Program-made: the position numbers and the translations under genes
Source: Pseudomonas oligotrophica
GTDB taxonomy: Bacteria; Pseudomonadota; Gammaproteobacteria; Pseudomonadales; Pseudomonadaceae
Reading direction: 5' to 3'
Assembly (NCBI RefSeq): GCF_021726475.1
Contig: NZ_JAKJRU010000005.1
Span: forward strand, 310,001 to 374,000
DNA: 64,000 nucleotides
Part shown: one piece after another, positions 57,543 through 64,000 of the stretch
How the letters are laid out: each line of letters starts with the position of its first letter
Numbering within the stretch: the stretch's first letter is position 1
The notes under the pieces: generated by a model
Told to the model about the DNA's origin: nothing
Seen by the model: only the letters and a program-made list of their open reading frames with translations
The model's database searches: none

Positions 57543-57808
57543 CGTGCTAGACGCTTTCGCGCCCTGTCTTGCCCACGTTGGCCACACAGGCAGCGGACCT
57601 GATGGGTCATGCCAAACGCTTTGCCCGGCAATCTGTCGTTGCCTGAGGCAGCCGGTATCCTATCCTTTTGTTTCTGGCGAGTCGAACCTGCGTCTGTGTC
57701 GCACCTCTTTGCTGCGCTGGACGTCACGAATTTCAATAAGTCTTGTCTGGAAGTTCGGCTATTTGCCGTTCCAATTACTGGTAAGACCAATTTTGAGGGA
57801 AGCTGGCA
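57543..57808. other. Intergenic region between oprD promoter and the glutaredoxin-like gene
   Basis: AT-richer than the surroundings. It must hold the promoter of the gene at 57809, whose ribosome site GAGGGAAG is at 57795-57802. A plus-strand frame (57609-57878) and a minus-strand frame cross it, but neither has a ribosome site or recognisable sequence; I see no gene. Confidence 0.5.
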
Positions 57809-58048
57809 ATGCTGCCGGAGTGTCAATTGTTCGGAACCCTGGGATGCCACCTGTGCGAGCAGGCAGAGGGCTTGCTGATGCCGCTGGTGGAGCGGGGATT
57901 GCTCGTCGAACTGCTAGACATTGCCGAGGACGAGCGCTGGGTCGAGCAATACGGCCTGCGCATTCCGGTGCTGCGTCGTGTCGATACCGGTGCGGAACTC
58001 GAGTGGCCGTTCGAACTGGAACAGGTCGTTCCCTTTTTGCAGGAATAG
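57809..58048 (+). CDS. Glutaredoxin-like small protein
   Basis: Thioredoxin-fold protein of 79 residues with a redox-type C13-H-L-C16 motif in FGTLGCHLCEQAE and the cis-proline segment GLRIPVLRRVDTG near residue 52. It fits the glutaredoxin-like DUF836 group. The second part (ELEWPFELEQVVPFLQ) ends the fold. Start ATG has a good GAGGGAAG site. It is followed by a terminator shared with tRNA-Pro. Confidence 0.85.
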   Translation: MLPECQLFGTLGCHLCEQAEGLLMPLVERGLLVELLDIAEDERWVEQYGLRIPVLRRVDTGAELEWPFELEQVVPFLQE

Positions 58049-58071
58049 AGCAGATCTTTTTCTGCGGGCAA

Positions 58072-58104
58072 AAGAAAACCGGCCATTGAGGCCGGTTTCT
58101 TTTC
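58072..58104. terminator. Bidirectional terminator between glutaredoxin-like gene and tRNA-Pro
   Basis: AACCGGCC-ATTGA-GGCCGGTT stem with AAAGA and TCTTTT flanks; it can end transcripts from the left (gene at 57809) and from the right (tRNA-Pro). Confidence 0.82.
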
Positions 58105-58126
58105 TCGCCGAGTGGCGAGCGGGATA

Positions 58127-58203
58127 TGGTCGGAGCGACTGGATTCGAACCAGCGACCTTCTCGTCCCGAACGAGACGCGCTACCAAGCTGCGCTACGCT
58201 CCG
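58127..58203 (-). tRNA. tRNA-Pro (CGG)
   Basis: 77 nt including an encoded CCA. Acceptor stem CGGAGCG/CGCTCCG, D-arm AGCGCAGCTTGGTAGCGC, anticodon stem TCTCG/CGAGA with loop TTCGGGA (anticodon CGG), and T-arm GGTTCGAATCC. No integration duplication is visible beside it. Confidence 0.96.
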
Positions 58204-58313
58204 TGGAATGGCGCGCATTCTACAGAAAAAGTTTTGTTCGACAAGAGGTTAACGAAAACTTTTTTGCGCGCCGTTGGATCGAGCGGAGTGCAGCCGCGGC
58301 TCGCGCGGTTCGG

Positions 58314-58532
58314 TCAGAGTTCGCGCACCGTCCGCACGCGGTCCTTGTTGACCTTGCCGGGTTTGCCGTCCAGTAGTTCGTATTCGTAGAAGCCCGATTC
58401 GTCATCGTACTCGGGCGTGTCCAGCGTCTGGATTTCCCGGCCATCGTTGAGGGTGATGACGCTGGGGCTTGAGCAGCCTGCCAGTAATGCGAGCCCGGCG
58501 GCCGCCAGGCACATGGAGAGAGAGGGGCGCAT
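58314..58532 (-). CDS. YgdI/YgdR family lipoprotein
   Basis: Small lipoprotein of 72 residues with signal peptide and lipobox LLAGC (C20), then a bacterial SH3-like mature part (VITLNDGREIQTLDTPEYDDESGFYEYELLDGK). ATG at 58532 is preferred to an upstream in-frame ATG because it gives a standard signal peptide. Function unknown; envelope location predicted. Confidence 0.88.
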   Translation of the reverse strand: MRPSLSMCLAAAGLALLAGCSSPSVITLNDGREIQTLDTPEYDDESGFYEYELLDGKPGKVNKDRVRTVREL

Positions 58533-58584
58533 ATCCGTTCCTTCTATGGTCGGTTTTCCGTAGTTGGGACGGCCTGCTGCGCGC

Positions 58585-59187
58585 TCAAGTTCCCTCATGT
58601 GGTGCGACTTGCCGTAGCAGTTCGGGACTGTTCAGGTTCGCCAGGCGCGGATCGTCTGGTGCCAGGTCGAGCGCTATGCAGCCTTGCGCCAGCAGTGCCT
58701 GCCTGGGGCTGCGCACGCCCTGCTGCCAGAGCGCGTCGATCGTCCCCCGGAGGCCGGTGGGAATCACGCAGAACAACGGCTCCCATTGGCCATTCTGGCG
58801 CACCATCAGCGGGGCGTCGGGCGCCTGCCGTGCACGTTGCTGCATGTGGGCGAGCAATGTGGTGTCGATCAGCGGTGTGTCGCAGGGCACGACCAGCAGC
58901 TGTCGATGACGAGCCGCCGCCAGCCCGGCGCGAATGCCGGCCAGAGGGCCGGGAAAGCCTTCTTCATCGTCGCTCACGAGCCTGTCGGCGAAGCGTGCAT
59001 AGCGTGCCTGGTTGCGGTTGCAGGAAATCAGCAGGTCGTCGGTGAGCGGGCGTGCCGCGCTGCAGATCCAGTCGACCAGCGGCCGGCCGCGCCACTCGAC
59101 GAGGCCCTTGTCGCGGCCGCCCATGCGCTGTCCGCGACCGCCGGCGAGGACCAGGATCGAAATTGGCTGACAGTCGGCTGTATTCAT
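58585..59187 (-). CDS. mobA: Molybdenum cofactor guanylyltransferase
   Basis: Enzyme of 200 residues attaching GMP to molybdopterin to make the MGD cofactor. The nucleotide-binding motif LAGGRGQRMGGRDKGL is at the N-terminus, with DEEGFPGPLAGI and VVPCDTPLI in the core. ATG at 59187 follows AAAGGAAA. The assimilatory nitrate reductase encoded at 23883-26594 requires this cofactor, though the genes are unlinked. Confidence 0.94.
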   Translation of the reverse strand: MNTADCQPISILVLAGGRGQRMGGRDKGLVEWRGRPLVDWICSAARPLTDDLLISCNRNQARYARFADRLVSDDEEGFPGPLAGIRAGLAAARHRQLLVVPCDTPLIDTTLLAHMQQRARQAPDAPLMVRQNGQWEPLFCVIPTGLRGTIDALWQQGVRSPRQALLAQGCIALDLAPDDPRLANLNSPELLRQVAPHEGT

Positions 59188-59373
59188 CTTTTTCCTTTCA
59201 AGGCCCGGTCCAGGGCGGCTGGTTGTTGCGGCGGCAGGCGCACGGATGATCGGCGGCACCTCTCGACGGGGGCGAGGTTAAACAAAGCCATCATCGGGTT
59301 GTCTATCTCCACCACCTGGCTATCTCGGCCGGGTGCCGTCTTCGTTTTGCCCATCGAACAAGGAGAACAAACG

Positions 59374-60405
59374 ATGAAGGAGAGAAACGTCTGGGTCGAC
59401 TATGCGAAAGCGATCGGGATCATCCTGGTCGTATACGGGCACGTGGCGCGCGGCGTCTTCAATGCTGGCCTGCCCATGGATGAAGCCAGCTACACGCTCG
59501 TCGACAGCATCATCTACAGCTTCCACATGCCGCTGTTCTTCTTCCTGTCCGGCCTGTTCTTCTACGACTCGCTGGTCAAGCGCGGCAAGGGTGGCCTGAT
59601 CATCAACAAGGTCGATACCGTCGTCTACCCGTTCATTCTCTGGTCGTTGCTGCAGGGCTTCATCGAGGTCGGGCTGTCCAACTACACCAACGGCCAGGTG
59701 ACCGCCGGCGAGGTGCTGTCCCTGCTGTGGATGCCGCGGGCGCAGTTCTGGTTCCTCTATGCGCTGTTCCTGGTGTTCGTGGTCTGCGCATTCGTCTACA
59801 GCAAGGCGGACCGGCGCCATTTCCTTCCGCTGCTGGTGCTGTTCGGCGTGCTGTTCGTTTTCCAGAAAGACCTGGTGACCGAGGGGCCGCTGCGTTTCAT
59901 CCTCGGCAACACGGTGTTCTTCGCGCTCGGCGTCTGGTTCAACGAGGTGAAGGCGTTCTTCCTCGCGCGCTACGCGCAGTTGGCGGCGTTCTTCGGCGTG
60001 CTCTTCGTGATCGGGCAATACCTGTTCCATGTCACCTACGGTCTGAACTACACCGTCGGCGGCTTGCCGGTGCTGGCGCTGGCCACCGTGTCGATCTTCT
60101 TCATGGTCGCGCTGTCGATGTGGCTCGGCCAGTTCCGCGTCGACTGGCTGCTGTTCATCGGGGCCTCGTCCATGACCGTGTACCTGATGCACATCCTGGC
60201 CGGTAGCGGTGCCCGGGTGATGCTCAGCAAGTTCATGGGGATCGACTCGATTCCGGTGCATCTGGTGGTCGGCACGCTGGTCGGCCTGCTGGCGCCGTTG
60301 GTGGCGCAGCTGGTCATCACACGCTTCAACCTGTCCTTCCTGCTGGCACCGCCCAGGCTGGTGTCTGCTACGAACCTGCGCATGCGCAAGGCGATGGCCC
60401 AGTAG
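59374..60405 (+). CDS. Acyltransferase 3 family membrane protein
   Basis: Polytopic membrane protein of 343 residues, about ten TM helices, of the acyltransferase-3/OafA group. It starts with the typical VDYAKAIGIILVVYGHVARG (histidine of the H-x motif) and SFHMPLFFFLSGLFFYDS. Such proteins acylate sugars of surface glycans; here no glycan locus is nearby. ATG at 59374 has AAGGAGA at 59360-59366; the frame is open far upstream but overlaps mobA on the other strand. Confidence 0.9.
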   Translation: MKERNVWVDYAKAIGIILVVYGHVARGVFNAGLPMDEASYTLVDSIIYSFHMPLFFFLSGLFFYDSLVKRGKGGLIINKVDTVVYPFILWSLLQGFIEVGLSNYTNGQVTAGEVLSLLWMPRAQFWFLYALFLVFVVCAFVYSKADRRHFLPLLVLFGVLFVFQKDLVTEGPLRFILGNTVFFALGVWFNEVKAFFLARYAQLAAFFGVLFVIGQYLFHVTYGLNYTVGGLPVLALATVSIFFMVALSMWLGQFRVDWLLFIGASSMTVYLMHILAGSGARVMLSKFMGIDSIPVHLVVGTLVGLLAPLVAQLVITRFNLSFLLAPPRLVSATNLRMRKAMAQ

Positions 60406-60457
60406 AGGGCGAGGCCGGGTCGACGATGTCGGCCCGGCTTCGCGGGATGCCTGTCGG

Positions 60458-60757
60458 TTAGCCGCAGTGGATGCGCTCGATGATCAGCGAGTCGTCGGTA
60501 TGCAGGTTCAGCCGTTGCGAGTCGTACTCGAGCGTGACCACGTCATCCGGGCGCAGCAGGCGAGCGCGTTGTGCGCCGGCCTGCTTGCGTGCGCTGTCGA
60601 GCAGTTGCGGCGTCGCGGTTTGCCCGACCAGGCTCTGCACCGCCTCGGCATTGCAGCCCTGGCTGCCCGCAGGTGTTGTCGAATCGGGGGAAGATGTGCA
60701 GGCGCTGACGGCCATCACGGCGAAAATCGGCAAAAGGTGCTTTGCTGTCAAATGCAT
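60458..60757 (-). CDS. Peptidase inhibitor I78 family lipoprotein
   Basis: Protein of 99 residues with lipobox VSAC (C20) and an I78 domain: CNAEAVQSLVGQTATPQLLDSARKQAGA, then RLLRPDDVVTLEYDSQRLNLHTDD and the terminal IIERIHCG. I78 members inhibit serine proteases. It is divergent from the PA2779/PA2778-like gene pair, whose second gene encodes a peptidase-like lipoprotein. Confidence 0.85.
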   Translation of the reverse strand: MHLTAKHLLPIFAVMAVSACTSSPDSTTPAGSQGCNAEAVQSLVGQTATPQLLDSARKQAGAQRARLLRPDDVVTLEYDSQRLNLHTDDSLIIERIHCG

Positions 60758-60876
60758 GGATTATTCATCCTTTACTTCAAGGCAAGGGGTGAGGACGGAA
60801 CCGAAACTGTGGGCTGGTCGTCCACAGAAAGGTGGACCTTCGCTGTAAAAGAAAAAACCTCAAAAGGAGTTTCGCT

Positions 60877-61278
60877 ATGTTCACTTCCACTCTTCTGAAG
60901 CGCGTCGCTGCAGTAGCGCTGATGTTGCACTCGCTGATGATCATCCAGATCCCGCAGGCGCAGGCCTCGATGATCGGCACGCAGGAAATTCTCGCGGAGC
61001 ACCAACAGCAGGTCGATCGTGAGCAGTTGCTCGGGATGCTGGACGACCAGGAGGTGCAGAAAAAGCTCGAGTCGATGGGTGTCGATCGTGCCCAGGTGGA
61101 GAAGCGCATCAACAGTCTGACGCCTGCCGAGCTCGCCCAGTTCAATCAGCAGCTCGATAGCGCGCCCGCGGGTGCTGGTGTGGTAGGCATCATCGTGCTG
61201 TTCCTGGTGATCTTCATCATCACCGACATGCTCTGCGCCACGAACATCTTCAACTTCGTCAACTGCGTCAACCGTTGA
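60877..61278 (+). CDS. PA2779-like small exported/membrane protein
   Basis: Protein of 133 residues with an N-terminal signal-like segment (RVAAVALMLHSLMIIQIPQAQA), a helical middle (VDREQLLGMLDDQEVQKKLESMGV) that ends in an acidic/glycine hinge (SAPAGAG), and a C-terminal TM helix (VVGIIVLFLVIFIITDMLC) with a short cysteine-containing tail (CATNIFNFVNCVNR). ATG follows AAAAGGAG. Its stop overlaps the start of the peptidase gene. It fits the PA2779 family; function unknown, probably acting with the peptidase. Confidence 0.82.
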   Translation: MFTSTLLKRVAAVALMLHSLMIIQIPQAQASMIGTQEILAEHQQQVDREQLLGMLDDQEVQKKLESMGVDRAQVEKRINSLTPAELAQFNQQLDSAPAGAGVVGIIVLFLVIFIITDMLCATNIFNFVNCVNR

Positions 61279-62219
61279 TCCGGCTGGCGCTCCTGCTGTG
61301 CGTGACCGCCGTGCTCGGCGGCTGCGCACAGCGCATGCTGCAGATCGATGAGGGTCAGCTCCCGGCCCACGTCGAGCTGACCGAGGTTCCCTTCTTTCCC
61401 CAGGAAGACTACCAGTGCGGCCCGGCTGCCCTGGCGACCATGCTGACCCAGCGCGGGATAGATGCCGGTCCGGACGAACTGGTCGATCAGGTGTACTTGC
61501 CGAAGCGCAAGGGTAGCCTGCAGGTGGAGATGGTTGCGGCAGCCCGGGCAGCCGGCTTGCTGGTGTATCCGTTGCAGCCTCGGCTGGAGGCGGTGCTTGC
61601 CGAGGTCGCGGCCGGCAATCCGGTGCTGGTGCTGCAGAATCTCGCCTTCGACAGTTGGCCCCAATGGCATTTCGCGGTGATGGTGGGTTACGACCTGGCG
61701 ACCCAGCAGGTCATCCTGCGTTCCGGCACGACGAAGCGATGGGTCGGAAGCTTTGCCCAATTCGAGCGCTCCTGGGCCAAGGGTGAGCGTTGGGCTGTCG
61801 TGACGGTGCCTGTCGACCGGCTGCCGGCCACGGCGCAGGAGCTCACCTGGCTGCGCGCTGCCAGTGATCTCGAGCAGACCGGGCGGGCGTCGCTGGCGAG
61901 GCAGGCCAATCGGACCGCTGCCGAGCATTGGGGCGGGGCGCTGTCCTGGTTCGCCCTGGGCAACAGCCACTATGCGGCGCAGCAGTACTCGCAGGCGGAG
62001 GGAGCATTCCGCCGTGCGCTCGACCGCGACCCGGAGTTCGCGCCCGGCTGGTACAACCTGTCCCAATTGCTGGGCGAGCAGGGCTGCGACGTGCAGGCGC
62101 AGGCAGCGCTTGCCTGTGCCCGCAGGCTTGCGCCGCGGCAGGAGATGTCTGGCGGGCTGCCGTCAGTGCGCCGGTCGAGCCAATCCTGCTCTCGCCTTCC
62201 GGCCTGCCCGGTGCCCTGA
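61275..62219 (+). CDS. PA2778-like C39-type cysteine peptidase lipoprotein with TPR
   Basis: Protein of 314 residues starting with TTG that overlaps the previous stop by 4 bp. Lipobox LGGC at C17 predicts outer-membrane or periplasmic anchoring. Residues about 40-170 are a C39-like papain fold with catalytic cysteine in YQCGPAALATML and histidine in WHFAVMVGYD; a TPR-like tail (WFALGNSHYAAQQYSQAEGAFRRAL) follows. C39 peptidases usually cleave leader peptides inside ABC exporters; here no exporter is present, which suggests a different substrate. The translationally coupled small protein is an obvious candidate. Confidence 0.84.
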   Translation: MIRLALLLCVTAVLGGCAQRMLQIDEGQLPAHVELTEVPFFPQEDYQCGPAALATMLTQRGIDAGPDELVDQVYLPKRKGSLQVEMVAAARAAGLLVYPLQPRLEAVLAEVAAGNPVLVLQNLAFDSWPQWHFAVMVGYDLATQQVILRSGTTKRWVGSFAQFERSWAKGERWAVVTVPVDRLPATAQELTWLRAASDLEQTGRASLARQANRTAAEHWGGALSWFALGNSHYAAQQYSQAEGAFRRALDRDPEFAPGWYNLSQLLGEQGCDVQAQAALACARRLAPRQEMSGGLPSVRRSSQSCSRLPACPVP

Positions 62220-62258
62220 GCGGCGGGCGAGACGGTGCTGCACGCCTCGCTGCCGGGC

Positions 62259-63539
62259 TCAGAAACCGAGCCGATCGCGTAGCGAATAATAGAACGCGCC
62301 CAGTGCGCTGATCGGGGCACGAAAGCGCTGCCCGCCTGGGAAGGGGTAGTGGCGTAGGCCGGCGAAAGCATCGAAACGCTCGGCTTGCCCGCTGATGGCC
62401 TCGGCCAGCACCTTGCCGGCAAGGTGCGTGTAGGTCACCCCGTGCCCGCTGCAGCCCTGGGAATAGTAGATGTTGTCGCCAAGCCGGCCGACCTGGGGAA
62501 GTCGCGACAGGGTTAGCAGGAAATTGCCCGTCCAGGCGAATTCGATTTTCGTCTCGCGCAGCTGGGGGAAGGTCGCCAGCATCTTCGGGCGGATGATCGC
62601 GGTCACGTCGGCCGGATCGCGGGCGCCATAGACCACCCCGCCGCCATAGATAAGGCGTCGGTCGGCCGAGAGCCGGTAGTAATCAAGCAGATAGTTGCAG
62701 TCCTCGACGCAGTAGTCGTGTGGCAGCAGGGCGTGTGCGATCTCCTCGGGCAAGGGTTCGGTGGTGATGACTTGCGAGCCGCAGGGCATCGATTTTGCCG
62801 CAAGCTCCGGGACCAGGTTGCCGAGGTAGGCATTGCCGGCGACGACGATAAAGTCGGCTCGTACCTGCCCCTCTGGCGTGTGGACGGTTGGGCGTGCGCC
62901 TCTTTCGATGCGAATGGCCGGCGAGTGTTCATGAATGCGTCCGCCCAGGCTTTCCACCGCCGCCGCCTCACCCAGGGCGAGGTTCAATGGGTGGATGTGG
63001 CCTCCCTGTCGGTCCAGCATGGCGCCGACGTAGCGATTGGTGGCGACCTCGCGCTGAACGGCATCGGCGTCCAGCAACTCGAGGTGCTGGTAGCCATAGC
63101 GCTCCCAAAGCGCCTTCTGCGCTTCGAGGTGTTTCATCTGCTTCGCCGTCAGGGCGGCAAAGAGTCCTCCGTCCTTGAGGTCGCAGGCGATCGCGTAGCG
63201 TTCGATTCGCTCGCGGATGATGCGCGCACCCTCGAATGCCATCGCACCGATCAGCTCGGCCTCCCGGGTGCCGGTGCTGCGTTCGATGGTGTCGAGGTCA
63301 CGGCTGTAGCTGTTGACGATCTGGCCGCCGTTGCGCCCGGATGCCCCATAACCGACCCGGGCGGCCTCCAGCACGACGACTCGGTAGCCGCGTTCGGCCA
63401 GAAAGAGCGCCGCGGACAGGCCGGTGTAGCCGGCACCTATAACGCACACGTCGGTGTCGACACATTCCTGCAGTTGCCGGCGTTGCGGCGCGGTATTGGC
63501 GGAGGCGGCGTAGTAGGAGGGCGGGTAGGCGGTGTTCAT
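62259..63539 (-). CDS. FAD-dependent oxidase, PuuB/PauB type
   Basis: Protein of 426 residues of the D-amino-acid-oxidase/glycine-oxidase fold: FAD motif DVCVIGAGYTGLSAALFLAERGYRVVVLEA, GASGRNGGQIVNSY, and the C-terminal YSQGCSGHGVTYTHLAGKVLAEAI. This pattern matches gamma-glutamylputrescine oxidases; P. aeruginosa PA2776 (pauB3) lies next to the same PA2778/PA2779 pair, so the synteny supports it. Substrate otherwise unproven. Start at 63539 gives MNTAYPPSYYAASANTA; the open frame upstream is unsupported. Confidence 0.87.
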   Translation of the reverse strand: MNTAYPPSYYAASANTAPQRRQLQECVDTDVCVIGAGYTGLSAALFLAERGYRVVVLEAARVGYGASGRNGGQIVNSYSRDLDTIERSTGTREAELIGAMAFEGARIIRERIERYAIACDLKDGGLFAALTAKQMKHLEAQKALWERYGYQHLELLDADAVQREVATNRYVGAMLDRQGGHIHPLNLALGEAAAVESLGGRIHEHSPAIRIERGARPTVHTPEGQVRADFIVVAGNAYLGNLVPELAAKSMPCGSQVITTEPLPEEIAHALLPHDYCVEDCNYLLDYYRLSADRRLIYGGGVVYGARDPADVTAIIRPKMLATFPQLRETKIEFAWTGNFLLTLSRLPQVGRLGDNIYYSQGCSGHGVTYTHLAGKVLAEAISGQAERFDAFAGLRHYPFPGGQRFRAPISALGAFYYSLRDRLGF

Positions 63540-63671
63540 GATCGCGTGTCGTCCGTTGTTTATATTTGACGCGATACTAGCCAGGCCTTTGTGCAACTGC
63601 CAATGGGTGTATGGAAAGCGCGTGTCGAAAATGAAAAACAAAAAAATTCAGGGGTTTAGCGAAAAAAGTGC

Positions 63672-63699
63672 TTGACGCACTTCGGCGGATCTATAGAAT
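63672..63699 (+). promoter_or_regulatory. Promoter of tRNA-Val
   Basis: TTGACG (63672-63677) and TAGAAT (63694-63699) are separated by 16 bp and lie 13 bp before the tRNA, with a GC-rich discriminator typical of stable RNA genes. Confidence 0.75.
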
Positions 63700-63712
63700 G
63701 CGCACCCAACGG

Positions 63713-63789
63713 AGGCACATAGCTCAGTTGGTTAGAGCACCACCTTGACATGGTGGGGGTCGTTGGTTCGAGTCCAATTGTGCCTACCA
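63713..63789 (+). tRNA. tRNA-Val (GAC)
   Basis: 77 nt with an encoded CCA. Acceptor AGGCACA/TGTGCCT, D-arm AGCTCAGTTGGTTAGAGC, anticodon stem CCACC/GGTGG with loop TTGACAT (anticodon GAC), T-arm GGTTCGAGTCC. Confidence 0.96.
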
Positions 63790-63794
63790 AATCA

Positions 63795-63824
63795 AAAAGG
63801 GTCGCGAAAGCGACCCTTTTTTTT
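63795..63824 (+). terminator. Intrinsic terminator of tRNA-Val
   Basis: AAAAGGGTCGC-GAAA-GCGACCCTTTT stem with GNRA loop followed by a run of eight T. Confidence 0.92.
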
Positions 63825-64000
63825 GGCTTGCTTGCCAGCGTCCGTCCTTTCTGGAAGCATGCCGAGCCCTTTTTCCAGTGACTTCGGTCCGCTTCGGTGC
63901 CTCGAGCGCCTGCCAATGTGCGGCAGGCTGTGCGGCGGATCGCTTTACTGGCTCATCCCAACCCACGTGGCCTTTGGTAGGGGTCACCACTAGGAGAGGA
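63825..64000. other. Window end without a gene
   Basis: No complete gene. The last bases contain AGGAGAGGA, which looks like the ribosome site of a plus-strand gene that starts beyond the window. Confidence 0.4.

Noticed and set aside
57609..57878. An 89-codon plus-strand frame before the glutaredoxin-like gene
   Set aside because: It overlaps the start of the better supported gene at 57809 in another frame and lacks a ribosome site.
58127..58203. tRNA-Pro and tRNA-Val as possible integration sites of mobile elements
   Set aside because: No integrase gene and no direct repeat of the tRNA 3' end is visible in the window; both are followed by ordinary terminators.

Overview
This 64 kb window is GC-rich and looks like a chromosomal segment of a Pseudomonas/Stutzerimonas-type gammaproteobacterium. 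The placement rests on gene content: a nuo operon with fused nuoCD, a cobA-nasA / kinase / nitrate transporter / nasT-nasS block, the 180-kDa-class NAD-glutamate dehydrogenase, a pseudomonad-type rmf leader, an OprD-family porin, and a cluster resembling PA2776-PA2779. I see no prophage, insertion sequence, CRISPR array or replication origin; almost all of it is core genome. All assignments come from reading the sequence and recalling the families, not from database searches.

Layout. 1-6300: the 3' part of pepN, then a two-gene unit (YCF48-like beta-propeller and RND/MMPL transporter). 6325-21600: complete minus-strand nuoA-N operon for proton-pumping NADH dehydrogenase (complex I), ending in a 16-bp-stem terminator. 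21600-23090: a plus-strand promoter with a structured, pseudoknot-capable 5' UTR, a small methyltransferase-like ORF, and a PfkB sugar kinase. 23095-33160: assimilatory nitrate block on the minus strand (cobA, nasA, a NasB-like FAD reductase, a PP2C-kinase fusion, an MFS nitrate transporter, nasT, nasS). 33176-39927: moxR/bat operon (AAA+ ATPase, DUF58, DUF4381, two VWA proteins, BatD). 40136-44995: gdhB. 45000-54740: housekeeping genes (pyrD, rmf, rlmKL, dacB, yggL, FUSC, dgt). 54850-58200: yqjDEK-like stress membrane genes, an OprD porin, a glutaredoxin-like protein and tRNA-Pro(CGG). 58300-63540: lipoproteins, mobA, an acyltransferase, an I78 protease-inhibitor lipoprotein divergent from a small exported protein/C39-like peptidase pair, and a PuuB-like oxidase. 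63700-64000: tRNA-Val(GAC).

The most informative regulation is in the nitrate block. Two transcription units each begin with a -24/-12 (sigma-54) promoter followed by a leader with two hexaloop hairpins (loops AACGGC and AAAGGC). The second hairpin overlaps the 5' arm of an intrinsic terminator. This is the layout expected for antitermination by an ANTAR protein, and the ANTAR protein NasT with its nitrate sensor NasS is encoded alongside. A third -24/-12-like element lies upstream of nasS. The nitrite reductase genes nirBD, which I recall in the corresponding P. aeruginosa locus, are absent here; a single-module FAD/NAD reductase takes their place beside nasA.

The least explained element is the RNA upstream of the 102-codon ORF at 21777. 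It can form a stem, a five-base-pair loop-to-downstream pseudoknot, and a hairpin whose 5' arm can pair with either of two identical downstream arms, so it looks switch-like.
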